In this document: positions 47,843-58,453 of the stretch, piece after piece
Numbering within the stretch: position 1 is the first letter of the stretch
Layout of the letters: each line of letters starts with the position of its first letter
Assembly: GCA_018350325.1 (NCBI GenBank)
Contig: JAEVLN010000007.1
Coordinates: 3,453,804 to 3,517,803 of the forward strand
Reading direction: 5' to 3'
Origin: Globodera rostochiensis
Taxonomy: Eukaryota > Nematoda > Chromadorea > Rhabditida > Heteroderidae
DNA: 64,000 bases
Position numbers and translations under genes: made by a program
Notes under the pieces: generated by a model
The model's database searches: none
What the model was told of the DNA's origin: nothing
Seen by the model: the letters and a program-made list of their open reading frames with translations, nothing else

Positions 47843-49298
47843 CCAAACATTGCTCTGAAGGCAGAGACGTACCAGAAAAAATCTTCGGGGGTGGGGGGAA
47901 CGCAAATTTTCTATTTGTATTGAATTTTGTTAAGCAATTTGTGGCATTTGTAGGGCATTTTAGCCTCCTTGGATTGAATTTAGTATTATTTGAAAATATT
48001 CAAATAATACGCGGAGTTAGTATTATTTCAAATTCACAAATTCACAAATTAAATTATTTTAATTCGTATTTTACTAGTAAAATTTTAAATCTTCTTTTTT
48101 ACAAGAAAAAAATAGAGATTATTCGAATAATCCCAATATTCATATAATAAGCTGACATATAGAATTTTTCAATTTTCATGCGTTTATTTTTAACTGCAGC
48201 CCAAAAAATTAGTGCTTTTCAGATTAAATTTGGAGATATTTGTTGATTCATCATTATATTTACCAAAAGGAGAGAGCTCCCGAGGAGTTGTAATTTTGAA
48301 TTATGACAATTTTTGACATAATATTAATGTTTGAATATTTTATGAAGTTGCTTCAAAAGCCATGCCCGTAAGGTGATGAAAATTAGCCCGTTTATTGAAT
48401 TTTGTGAACTAATTTATGTTAATAAAAGAGGGGGGGGGGGGGAATTCTCGCGCCACCTTTTCCCCCATGGTTACGCCCCTGATTTAATATATTCCAATTG
48501 GCAATGCAATTTGCTTCAGTTTTCCGTTTAAATAATTAGGAATAACAAATTGGCTAATTAAGGCCAACAAATTGGTGAGAGAATGGGTGGGGGGCTTGAA
48601 TTGTCGTCAACTTTAAAATTTTTTTTTTCCAAAACATTATGACATTTCAATCCAAGCGCGGCAAATTTTAGACAAAAAACCTTGAACCGCGGCATTTTTG
48701 CCTATCAAAAATAAAATTTTAGAAGCAATTGTTTGATTTTTTTTTGAATAGTTTTAAGACTTTTTTTTATTCCCGAATTCTGTTTTCTGATTTCTGTTTA
48801 TTTTTTTGCGACCAGAATATTTCTTTCAAAAAATAGCATGTTAAATGCTTAATTCAATTTAAAAGAAATGTTTGACAATTCTTCACCCGACATCGAATTT
48901 GTCTATTTTTTGAACAACGGGTTGACCAACGCTGCCTTCAAGCAGTTCACCTTTGTCTGTCTGTTCATCTCCGGCACTTTGACGATGCGTCTGCTGTTGC
49001 TCGCCCGTTTCCGTCCTGCGGCTCTTCACGTGCCAGAACTGTCGCGCGCACTTATTGTCTATTTATGCTTTCATTGTGCCGGTGCCATTCTATCCTTGCC
49101 GTACAATGCCTATGTGCTCATCAAATTCTATTATGGCACAAAATCTTGGGTAAAATTTAATTAACACTGAAAAACATTTTTGTCATGAGAGCCTCGAGTT
49201 TTCCGGTTCAGCACACACCCCGAACGGTCTACACAATTTTCTGGCTGGGCCAATGGCAGAACACGTACACGGCAATATCACCGCTGGCCGTCCTGTTC
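47267..49298. repeat. segmental duplication, member B
   Basis: Second member of the 2.03-kb duplication (first at 42360-44391, offset 4907). It spans the 3' half of receptor copy 5, the spacer with its K2P fragment, and the 5' half of copy 6. The right limit is the first difference in the shared segment (TTCTTGACC against TTCCTGACC). Confidence 0.85.
48304..48383 (-). pseudogene. fragment of K2P channel 3' end (second copy)
   Basis: Duplicate of the fragment at 43397-43476, inside the segmental duplication. Confidence 0.7.
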
Positions 49299-50381
49299 CT
49301 GACCATGGAACGATGTTTCATAATCAAATTGGCCACAAATCCGGCAAAACGGGAACGCATTGAGCGATGGATGTGCCGTGCCAGCATTGCCACTCTGTTG
49401 GCCGCTTTTTTAGCCAGTACATGCATTTACATGGCCGAACTGCCATTGGACATCGACAATTGTACGTTCTTTTTAAAAGTACATAAACAGCACCGTACTA
49501 TAATTACGGTATGTGATCAAAACCATCTGACAATTGATTGTGTCAATTTTAGTAAAATTCATCAATTGCGAGTCGGCGTCCTGTTTGATGGTGAAATGGC
49601 GCAATTTGCCGCAAATGTTCTTCAAAGGTTCCGTCAGTTTTTTGAACATTTTTTGCTGCTTTTATTTCCTCTACACACTGCGGACATTCAGCGCCATGAA
49701 GAATTTGGTTGGCAAAACTTGCTCAATTTGGCATAGGGTCCATTCTTAGTGTTTGGATGTGACTGATTACTCACTGATAGAGTCTGACCTGCTTCTGATC
49801 AGTTTATAATTCAAAAATTATTGGCAAAACTTGCTCAATTTGGCATAAGTTTGATCTAAACTACTGATCAGGTTTGACGTAAAAATCTCTCTTCATTTTT
49901 TAAAATTAAGAAAAACCATCTCGTCATTGTCACATTATGCTTTGCATTTTGCTTTGATTTTGTGCCCGCAATTATCAGCATCGGCTTCTGCATTGTAATT
50001 TTATTTTAATGCATTTTTACACCGAATTTTTAAATTTAACTTACCTAGATAGGCTATCGAGCGATTTTCTGTAACATTTTTTGACAAATTGCAATTTTCT
50101 CGCCGTTAAGGCTTATTGTTGATGAATTTGAAATGCTTAAGTTCGGTTTGGGCCTCATTTCAAACGTGGGATCGACCTGCACAGCACTGGACGTCTGCTG
50201 TTGTGCCATTTTCTATTCACTAGTTTTTGTGCCGCCCAGATGCTTGAAGCGTGCCAATGCCAGTGTCAGCAGCACAAATGAGCCCAAACCGTCGCCATTA
50301 TCGCTGCCCCATCAACAATCAACAAATCGATCATTTAGCCTAAAGCCAATGCAGCCAAACATTGTCTTCCCGATGAATTGA
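48868..50381 (+). CDS. 7TM chemoreceptor-like protein, copy 6 (mosaic)
   Basis: Exons 48868-49149, 49212-49461, 49553-49707, 49911-49994, 50142-50381 (336 aa). The first part is identical to copy 4 up to about 49298. From there to about 49650 it matches copy 5 (AKRERIERW, ASTCIYMAELPLDIDN, VKWRNLPQMF), and the end of exon 3 again resembles copies 3/4 (NIFCCFYFLYTLRT). Relative to copies 3-5 there is a one-base insertion (TTGTTGATG for TTGTGATG) just before TM7. It is harmless only if exon 5 begins at CTTAAG|TTC. The tail ends MQPNIVFPMN. A mosaic like this is what gene conversion or unequal exchange produces. Confidence 0.72.
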
Positions 50382-50681
50382 AGACTCCTGGACTGTAACA
50401 GAAGCGTGCCAAGTGGTGCTGTTACAGCTTCAACTTCTTGAATATGGAAACCCAATTTAATAATACGAGGAGTTAGTAATTTGAATAGGTATCTTCACAA
50501 AATTGAATTTTAGTAAAATTCGAATTTCACTAGTAAAAATTTGAAATCCTTTTTTTCAAGAAAAAATATAGAGATTATTCGAATAATCCTAATATTCAAA
50601 TAAACTCCAACATGTTGAATTGATCAAATTTCATGAATTGTTTTTTAAATTTTAAATAATGACAATTTTTGACATTCATTG
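50382..50681. other. convergent 3' flanks
   Basis: About 300 bp between the receptor copy 6 stop and the potassium channel stop, AT-rich. It shares words with 42990-43260 (CGAATTTCACTAGTAAAA, GATTATTCGAATAATC). Confidence 0.5.
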
Positions 50682-53600
50682 TTATTTTGTTGTACGAATT
50701 TGCTTCAAAAGCCATGCCCGTAAGGTGATGAAAAAAAGTGATTGGAAATGGTAAGCAATTCCGATCATCAATGCGGCCAAAAGACCAATGCCAGAACCCA
50801 GGAAAACAATTGCCACCGCCGCCTCCAACACATTGGCGGCGTCCGGATGAAAATCTGCAGTTGAAAATTTTAAAGTAAAAATTTCGGAAATCAAAATCCA
50901 ATATTCAAAAAAAAAATACAATTTTTAAGATTATATCAAATTTTTGGCTTAAAAAATGAAACGAATATTTGCAAATAACATTTTTGAAATTCAAAATATT
51001 AATATGTAAATTTATAAAGAAAATTGAAGGGTTAAAATATTTACACAATTAAATAACAAGAAAGTGTGCTTAAGAAAATTGAAATTTGAGTTAAACCTCT
51101 CTTTTTTTATTACAAAAGCTAATTTAAAAATCAAGAATCTAAAATATATTTTATTACTTGATCCCGGATTTCAGGAATTTGCATTTTTACGAATACGCTT
51201 TCAAGAGTTAAGCCCAAAAATAAAAGCGACTTTTAGTACCACCTATTCATAAATGCCTATTTTGGCGTTTTCAGAATAATAAATCCCCATTTTGAAACTT
51301 TTTCGTGTTTTTATTGTCTATTTTAGGAGCCTATTTTAAGGGTTTTTAGCGCTTCAAAATCCTGCCCTTATTTATTACCTCCAATTCCAATTGTGCCCAT
51401 GGAAGTGAGGCTAAAAATGAATGAATTTTCAATTAAATTTTGCAAAAAATTGTATTTTAATTTGACCAAAAATAAAGCGTTTCGATTGGCCGGTAATGCT
51501 TGAACAGTTCGCCATAAAGCAGCAACCCCACAAATTGATGCACAATTAGCCAATGAACAGCTTTGACCAACGGCATATGATAGTTAATGACGGGCTCGTC
51601 AAATCGCTAAAATTACAAAAAAAAAATTAAAATTCCCCCTGCGGCGGCAACACAACAACGAATAAATACCCTCGGCCGAACCACACAGGTCAAAAAAATC
51701 CAATCGATTGTAAAAAATTCTGACACCAACGCACGGCCCGCATTTGCCAGTGCCGAGAAGAACATTGGCACGCCGAAAAGTGTGTAAAAAGTGCACAACA
51801 GTTGGCCCCATTTTGAGCCGGCCCGAACATCGCCCCAGCCGATAGTGCCTGGGCAAAAGATGCAATTTTAAATTTAAACGCTTTTTAACAAAAGTTTTAT
51901 AAAAAGTTTTTCAAAAAATGCTATGCTCTTTCGGGTTTTGAGACTTCTATTAAATTTATTGTAAATTTCATCCAGCCAATTTTTTAGCATTTTCAAATTT
52001 TTCTGGCCCTAAATAGAGAGAACGGGATTTTAAGAAAAAATTGGGAACAAAAATGAAAAATCGAGATTTTATAAGGTGAACATTGTTTAAATCGAGACTA
52101 ATAGACCAAAATGAAGAAATGTAATTTTAAAAAAAACCTGGACCATATAAAGAGAGAATTTCAGTCCCAGAAATGAAAATTTCAGTACCAAAAAGGTAAA
52201 CTTCCTTTCTAAAGGCAGTTGTCAATTATTTGGGGGGGGGGCGGGGGTTTGTTATAATTAGCTAGATTCTAATCGAAATAAATATTAATATTTTGGATCA
52301 ATTTTTGTTGAAACTTTTACTAACCCAAAGCTTGGAAGCAAAAAGTGAGCACATTTTGGAAAGGCTTTTGCCCAATCTGTTCATCGACAGTTTTGAACAG
52401 CACAGCGCCCATCACAATGATCAACACGGCGAACAACAATGTCGTGAAGAGGGGGCAGTAACGAAGAAAAAACTTTAGACATTTTAAAAGTAATTATTGC
52501 TAATTACAATGTGATAAAAATAGAGAATCTCGGCTCTAGTGATAAATGGTAAAGGTTGTTAAAGAAGGCAAAAATGAAAACAATTTAAAAAATTTCGAAA
52601 CTAATTATTTTTATACAAATAAACTTTTTAAAATTGGTTATTAAAAAATAGGTGTAAATATTTTGTGTCAAATGGAAATGAAATTTTCGGGGGGTTTTTA
52701 CCGGTTCCTCCGCTTCGAGAAGCTTCATCTCTTCAAGCTTTGCTTCTTCCTCTTCAGCTTTAGCTTTGATGGTGGAGTCGGACAGAATTGAGATTGATCT
52801 TCTTCTAAAGGATGGCCTCTTTTTGGCCGCTTCCAGCATTTGTCTTAAAGACGCGCCTGAAAGGGTGCGGACACAAAAATCGATGATTTGACTAAATGTG
52901 ACAAAAGACCGACATTAAGCCAAAGACAATAGGTCGACTAAACCACGATACAAAAGCCCGACTAGGACAAAATTGGACAAAAGGCCGACCAAGCCAATTT
53001 AGAAAATAGGGCGACTAAAACAAAACGAGACAAAAGCCCGACTAAAGCAAAATCGGACAAAAGCCCGATTAAGGCAAAATCAGACAAAAGGCCGACTCAT
53101 CTCACATGGGAAAACAGTTCAACTAGAAAGAGACAAAACGCCGACTCGTCTACATAAGAACAAAATGTCGACTTACCCTCTTTCTGTTGAAGCGTGCCGG
53201 AAATGATCATTGACCCGAAGTGGGGCTGCTGCGGCTTGGCACCCGCCTTTTGTGCCCTCGTGCGTCGTCCCGCTTTGGCCAACATTTGCTGATTTTTTGT
53301 GTCCCGAACTTTCTCCAACGTGTCCAACAGTCTCGTCTTGATACGGTGGAAGTCTACCGTATCGTTTGGTGCCGTGCGCGTGTCGGCTACAGTATTCTTA
53401 GGCATACACATACTCAGCTTGGCCGCGTTGATCGCGCGCTCTAGCTGTATACGGTATTGCAGATCGGAGAGCGTACTGTAGGATTAAAAAGTGGACACGC
53501 TGTTATAGACTTAAATTTAAATTAAATTTTGAAAACATTATTTTTAATTAAATAAAAAATATTTAATAAAAATTAACAAAACATAAAAACCGTTGTGAGA

Positions 53601-53688
53601 GATGTGCCTTTGGCCATGTTGTTGTGCTGTTAATCGTCTCATTATTGGCTTCACCATTGGCCACATCGTGATCAGTGGCATCCAGCAT
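50682..53688 (-). CDS. two-pore-domain potassium channel (TWK/K2P), gene 1
   Basis: Predicted 407 aa in 8 exons with closed phases: 53688-53591, 53475-53177, 52856-52702, 52472-52325, 51848-51670, 51606-51467, 51410-51379, 50854-50682. The cytosolic N-terminus of about 180 a.a. is charged (ISILSDSTIKAKAEEEEAKL). M1 is FAVLIIVMGAVLFKTVDEQI. The P1 helix runs into filter TIGWGD. M2 is LCTFYTLFGVPMFFSALANA followed by GR. M3 is AVHWLIVHQFVGLLLYGELF. The P2 filter is TIGIGD (LTSMGTIGIG|DFHPD). M4 is AIVFLGSGIGLLAALMIGIA. The order M1-P1-M2-M3-P2-M4 defines K2P leak channels of the plasma membrane. Both filters depart from the usual GYG/GFG. The C-tail is short (LLKQIRTTK). Intron 2 carries a GACAAAAGCCCGAC repeat. 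Confidence 0.9.
52857..53176. repeat. intronic GACAAAAG-CCGAC repeat
   Basis: Eight or more degenerate units of about 28-32 bp (GACAAAAGCCCGACTAA, variants AGGCCGACT, CGCCGACTC), filling intron 2 of the K2P gene between acceptor and donor. Confidence 0.8.
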
Positions 53689-54285
53689 TATTGACGAAAG
53701 CATTTAGCAATCAATATTTTTTAAAATAATTTTATGGGGTTCAAAATGCAAAAATAAAAAACAAAATTTATGTTGTTGGAGAAAATGCGCGCGGACAATT
53801 TGGTCGACGAAAAATGGGTTTTGTGTAATAATAATGCGATTTGAGTGGGGCTGTTTAACAAGTCACAATGCGAGAAAAAAAGTCGCATTTCAACATATAA
53901 TGATGAAAAAAAAATTGATTGAATATTGGAAAAAAAACATTTTAAAATAATTTTTAAACAAAATATATTTTTATTGAATTATAATAAAAAAGAGAACTTT
54001 TAAGAATTAGGTATTGTTGGTTAAGATTAATTTTCTTAGATTTTTAAATTAAATTTTATGGTTCTTCAAAACATCTCCTCTTTGGACTAATAACCAAAAT
54101 ACCTTTGGGGAAATTACTTAAAAAATATGTTCAGAATAAATTTCAAAATTTTTGCATTTTAACGAATTTAATGTTTTTTAATACAATTTTGAATACTTCG
54201 AATTATAAATTTTACTCAAAACGAATCAATGCAAAATGACTTTATGTACAAAAAAGACATTTAAATTGAAACAAAAAACACAATT
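53689..54285. other. spacer between the two K2P genes
   Basis: About 600 bp, AT-rich, no gene seen. It would contain the promoter of K2P gene 1 and the 3' end of gene 2. Confidence 0.5.
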
Positions 54286-57200
54286 TTATTTTTGAATTCC
54301 ATTTCTGGCATTTTGTCCATTGATTTTGAAGCATTTGTGTGCCAGCCGATAGTATGCTTGGGCCAGCTTGACCTTCAGATAAACATGATGGAAGATTTGA
54401 TAGTGCAGCGCTATGGTCAGGAACAGGGCGGACAGCAGAATGATGCCAACGGATAAATAAAGCATTGCCACGATCACCTGGAAAAGGCGGGAAAATTTGC
54501 TTTCAAAAAAAGGGGTGCGCAATTTTCACTGATATTGATTAGGCCATCCCTGGAAATCAGAAGCCCGGAACCAAAAATTGGGGAAATCGAAAATTTCGAA
54601 ATCTGAAAATGTTTTTTATATTTTTTTGATAATTTTTTGCCCTCCCGCGTTGCACTTTTTGGACCATTTTTTAACAAAATTCCATCAAAAATTCAAAATT
54701 TTCTCGGCGGCGCCAATTGGCACCGCCGACTCGCCCTCCAACTGATCCAAAAACTATGAAAAATCCAGCCTAATTTTCGGATTTATTTTTCGATTTTTTT
54801 TTTTGCCAAAAAGTCCGGCATCCGGTTACATCCCTTTCACTGATATGATTAGGCCATCATCCATGTTGTACCTCCATCCAACTGTCCGTGTCCGGATGAT
54901 AATCTCCAAAACCGGACGTTGCCATTGTTGTGATGCTTAAGGGGTAAAAAAATAGGAAATTTAATTATTTTAATTTTTTTTTGCCTGAAATATATGGCCG
55001 AAACGATGGGCCATTGCTTCAGCCATACAGAATAGATGAGCAAACCAACAAAATTGTGCAAAATAAACAAAATAATTATTGGCACCACTGGTATACGTTG
55101 CGTTTCCGGCACAATTGGCTCCTCAGAAATATCCTAAAAATAAATTTTCAACGATTTTCACGCCATTTGTAATTTAAACTTATTTTGCAAATAAAATTTA
55201 TACATTTATTTATATTAATACCTTTTCAATTTTTAGCAGTTTTCGAAGACATTCCAATAATTTAGGCCACAAATCACAACAATATTCTGTTAATGTGCGG
55301 CCCATATTTGCAAAAGCAGAGAATAGCATCGGAATACATAAAAATGGAAAAATAAATTAAAAAATCTTCCAATAATTTAGTATTTTTATATTTCTTTACC
55401 AATCAAAATGTATAAAATTGTAAAAGCTTGGCTTAACGAATTGCTTGCATGAGAATCGCCCCAACCTCTGAACAATTGAAAAAGAGTTATAAAAATAAAA
55501 CTAAATAAATAATTTTAAAATATTTTTATTCATATTTATTTAATTTATAATTAAAAGGTCTAAAATTAATTTTGTTAAATAACTAAAAATATTAAAATGA
55601 CATAAAAAGAATTAAATGACATTGTCGTCAACAGCTGGAAGCACCAAATGATTGATCGGGGAAACGATTTAGCACCAATTTCGGCATCGATGAGACGAAA
55701 AATGAGTGATCCGGTCAGAAGCCAACAGAGCACAGTGACAACCAACGCAATATGAGTCAAAAAATTGATCAAAAACTTAAATAAAATACAATAAAAATAA
55801 TTTTAAAAAAAACTAAATACTAAAATTACCGGCTCCGGGCTCTCAATTTCTTCACTGTAAATGATGTCTTCCGCTTTTTCGTCGATGTCTTCGGCCAAAA
55901 CTTAAAAAATGCTTTTTTTTTATTATGCATTTTAATTGATTTATTTTATTGTATTTTTTATTATAATTTAATAATAATAGAAAAAAACAAAAAAGTTTAT
56001 ATATTAAATTGTATTTTTATAGTTTATTCTTCCCATTACGCTATTTATTTTTGGGTTTCTTTCAAAGAATGGCAAAAATGCTGTTTATATGCGAAAGTGA
56101 AAGCCAAGCCCTCATGGCCTCGGTGGCTCAGTCGGTAGAGCGTCAGTCTCATAATCCTCCAAATGGAGTAATCTGAAGGTCGAGAGTTCGAGCCTCTCCC
56201 GGGGCAAATCTTTTTTTCTATTTTTTCTTATTAATAAATTAAAATTGCGGACTTCTTAGCTTATTAGTTTATTATTTAAATTTATTTTATTATTTGTAAA
56301 CATTGTGAATACAAATTTTTTGTTTTGAATTTTTATTATTTTAAAAATTTTTGGGTTTCTCAACTATAAAATTGAAAAGAGTTGTGAGAGTTTCGAAAAT
56401 TTTTATTGTGTGCCTCGGTGGCTCAGTCGGTAGAGCGTCAGTCTCATAATCTAAATGGAGTAATCTGAAGGTCGAGAGTTCGAGCCTCTCCCGGGGCAAA
56501 CCATTTTTTTCCATTTTTAAATTTATTTATCCATAATAATAAGAATTGATTACCCTATTTTATTTTGTTAAAATTAAATTAAATTTTTTTAAGCACAAGC
56601 ATTAGGTAGTTGTTTTTTTTACGGTTTTCATACTTTCTGGCATTTTTGTTGTTGGCATTCTGTCACCAATTTCGCGCTGGTGGTGTTCATGCTCTTCCTG
56701 GATGGTGCCCATTTCCATTGCGTTCACCAATTTGCTCATTTGCAACATTTTCTGATGCTGTCGACTCTGTGGACCACCGGCAGCCCCTAATTTTTTGGCA
56801 GAAAAAAATAAAATAATAAAAATTTTAATTCGAATTTACAAGTTTCATTGCTTTTGCCACCCGAACATTGTTCTGGTGTTGTTTTTGCAGCAAGTAGCAA
56901 TGAATTTTCCAACAAATCGCATAATGACTGCAACAATATAATGTCCTGCAATTTTTTTGTTGTTTAAATTAGAAATTTTAATTTTCAGAAAATATTAAAA
57001 AACTAGTGCCCGGCAAAATCGAAAAACGCCGGGATACGGGACCGAAATTTAGACCATTAAAAGGAAGTTTTGAAGCAATTTTAAAAACCGGGACCAAATA
57101 GAACATTTCAGTACTGGACCGGTCCCGTACTCCCGTACTACCCTAATTCAAACCATTTTGACGAAAAGTGGAATTATTAGTTTGAACATTTTTTGTAAAA

Positions 57201-57440
57201 AATATTGATTCAAATTCAAATAATTTTTTATTTTTTTAAAAATTACCTCAGACGGAGGTCCGACAAAATTTTGACATTGCAAGAATCTGAGTGATAAAAC
57301 AAAAATTTAAAAAAAAATCGCCTACATCCCGCTTACTCTTTCGCCTCGCATAAAACCTCTCGAATTTCTTCTGCAAGTTGAAACTGATCGGAAAGTGAAG
57401 TCCGACGACTCTTTGCCGATATTTTTTGCAGAACGGACAT
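54286..57440 (-). CDS. two-pore-domain potassium channel (TWK/K2P), gene 2
   Basis: Exons 57440-57337, 57286-57247, 56945-56840, 56786-56634, 55900-55830, 55775-55621, 55467-55400, about 55336-55222, 55133-54985, 54935-54872, 54477-54286; about 405 aa. N-terminus MSVLQKISAKSRRTSLSDQF, cytosolic. M1 is IALVVTVLCWLLTGSLIFRL. The P1 filter is TIGWGD. M2 is AFTILYILIG|IPMLFSAFAN followed by MGR. M3 is IIILFILHNFVGLLIYSVWL. P2 is ITTMATSGFGDYHPD. M4 is VGIILLSALFLTIALHYQIF. The intron after VSAIYF has a GC donor (TTCAG|GCAAAA). The intron before IPMLF has no AG at the position needed, so that boundary is uncertain. The second filter Thr-Ser-Gly is unusual. Two tRNA-Met genes lie antisense in the 56633-55901 intron. 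Confidence 0.85.
56117..56206 (+). tRNA. tRNA-Met (CAT), elongator, 17-bp intron
   Basis: Acceptor strand GCCTCGG pairs with CCGGGGC before discriminator A. The D arm is GGCTCAGTCGGTAGAGC and the anticodon loop is CTCATAA, with CAT at 56150-56152. The intron TCCTCCAAATGGAGTAA follows position 37. The T arm is CTCTCC-type with GTTCGAGCC. A run of seven T's follows at about 56211, a Pol III terminator. The gene lies inside a K2P intron on the opposite strand. Confidence 0.95.
56412..56498 (+). tRNA. tRNA-Met (CAT), elongator, 14-bp intron
   Basis: Mature sequence identical to the copy at 56117. The intron is TCTAAATGGAGTAA, three bases shorter (CTC missing). A Pol III T-run follows at about 56504. 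The flanks are not duplicated beyond the gene body. Confidence 0.95.
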
Positions 57441-57984
57441 ATTTTAGTGCCTAATTAATCAAAGAATTGTATCAATTAAATTTTTATTAATTAATGATTG
57501 ATTAATGATGCCACTATTCAAAAAATAATTCTTATTAAAAATTGATATTGAATAATTTAAAAAAAAAATTGAACTTTCCAAAATGTAAATTTTAATATGA
57601 AAATTTTTATTTTTTAAGCAAAAATTTGTTTGTAAATAAAAGAATTTAATTCCAAAATATTAAATAAAATAAATATTTAAAAAGGCGATTATTTTGTGTC
57701 AGCAATTGCGCGGAATGTGTGTTTGACGGCGGCGATCAATAAATATGATAAATATAAGTATATAAAATTGCTGGTTTGGAACTAAACCAACCATCTGACC
57801 ACTTTTATTCTCAACCTCCTCCAATTCACACGATTCATTGTTCGGCAACAAAATGGGAAATGAAAAAAAATATGTTAATTCAATATTGAAAAAGTAAATA
57901 TTTTTAATCTAAAAATACAAAAACAAAAAATGATTAAATAATATTTTTTTAATAAAATGTTGTCGATTTCCATACGAATTTTTT

Positions 57985-58197
57985 GGCAATGGTGGAGAAT
58001 TGCGGTCCTGACGAAAAAAAATCTTAATTTTGAACGTTCGAAAAATGTTCGAATTCGGGTTCGGCGTTCGACATTCGCAAAATCCGAGCTCGGATTCGTG
58101 TTCTACGCATTTTTACACCCTAGAAAATATGCATTTAAAATTATAAACATCCAAAATTAAAAAACTTTCGTCGGGACCGCAATTCTCCACCATTGCC
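57985..58197. mobile_element. long-TIR MITE, Merlin- or Mutator-like
   Basis: Inverted ends of about 34 bp starting GGCAATGGTGGAGAATTGCG. The perfect 8-bp direct repeat is AATTTTTT (57977-57984 and 58198-58205). The 213-bp interior repeats the TTCG/GTTCG word. A GG start with an A/T-rich 8-9 bp duplication is typical of Merlin elements; Mutator is the alternative. Confidence 0.8.
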
Positions 58198-58453
58198 AAT
58201 TTTTTGAAATTTATTATGGAAAGAGTTTTTAAAATAAATTTTTATAACAGTTTTTTCAAATCAAATAGGTATGTAAGGTTTGAACGATTTTTTTTTGTGA
58301 GAAAAAATCAATTTAATAAAAGGAATTGGTCATAAAAGACAATTACATTTATTTTAAATTTAAAAAAAAATGGTTAAATAAATTTCAATTGTGGAGATTC
58401 TCTTTATTTTTTCATAAAATTTTTATTTATTCAAAAATTAAACAAATAAAAAA

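Noticed and set aside
57003..57145. Another hAT-like element with GGGACC words
   Set aside because: The ends are only partly inverse and the flanks TAAAAAAC and ATTCAAAC match at 4 of 8. Probably an old copy, not claimed.
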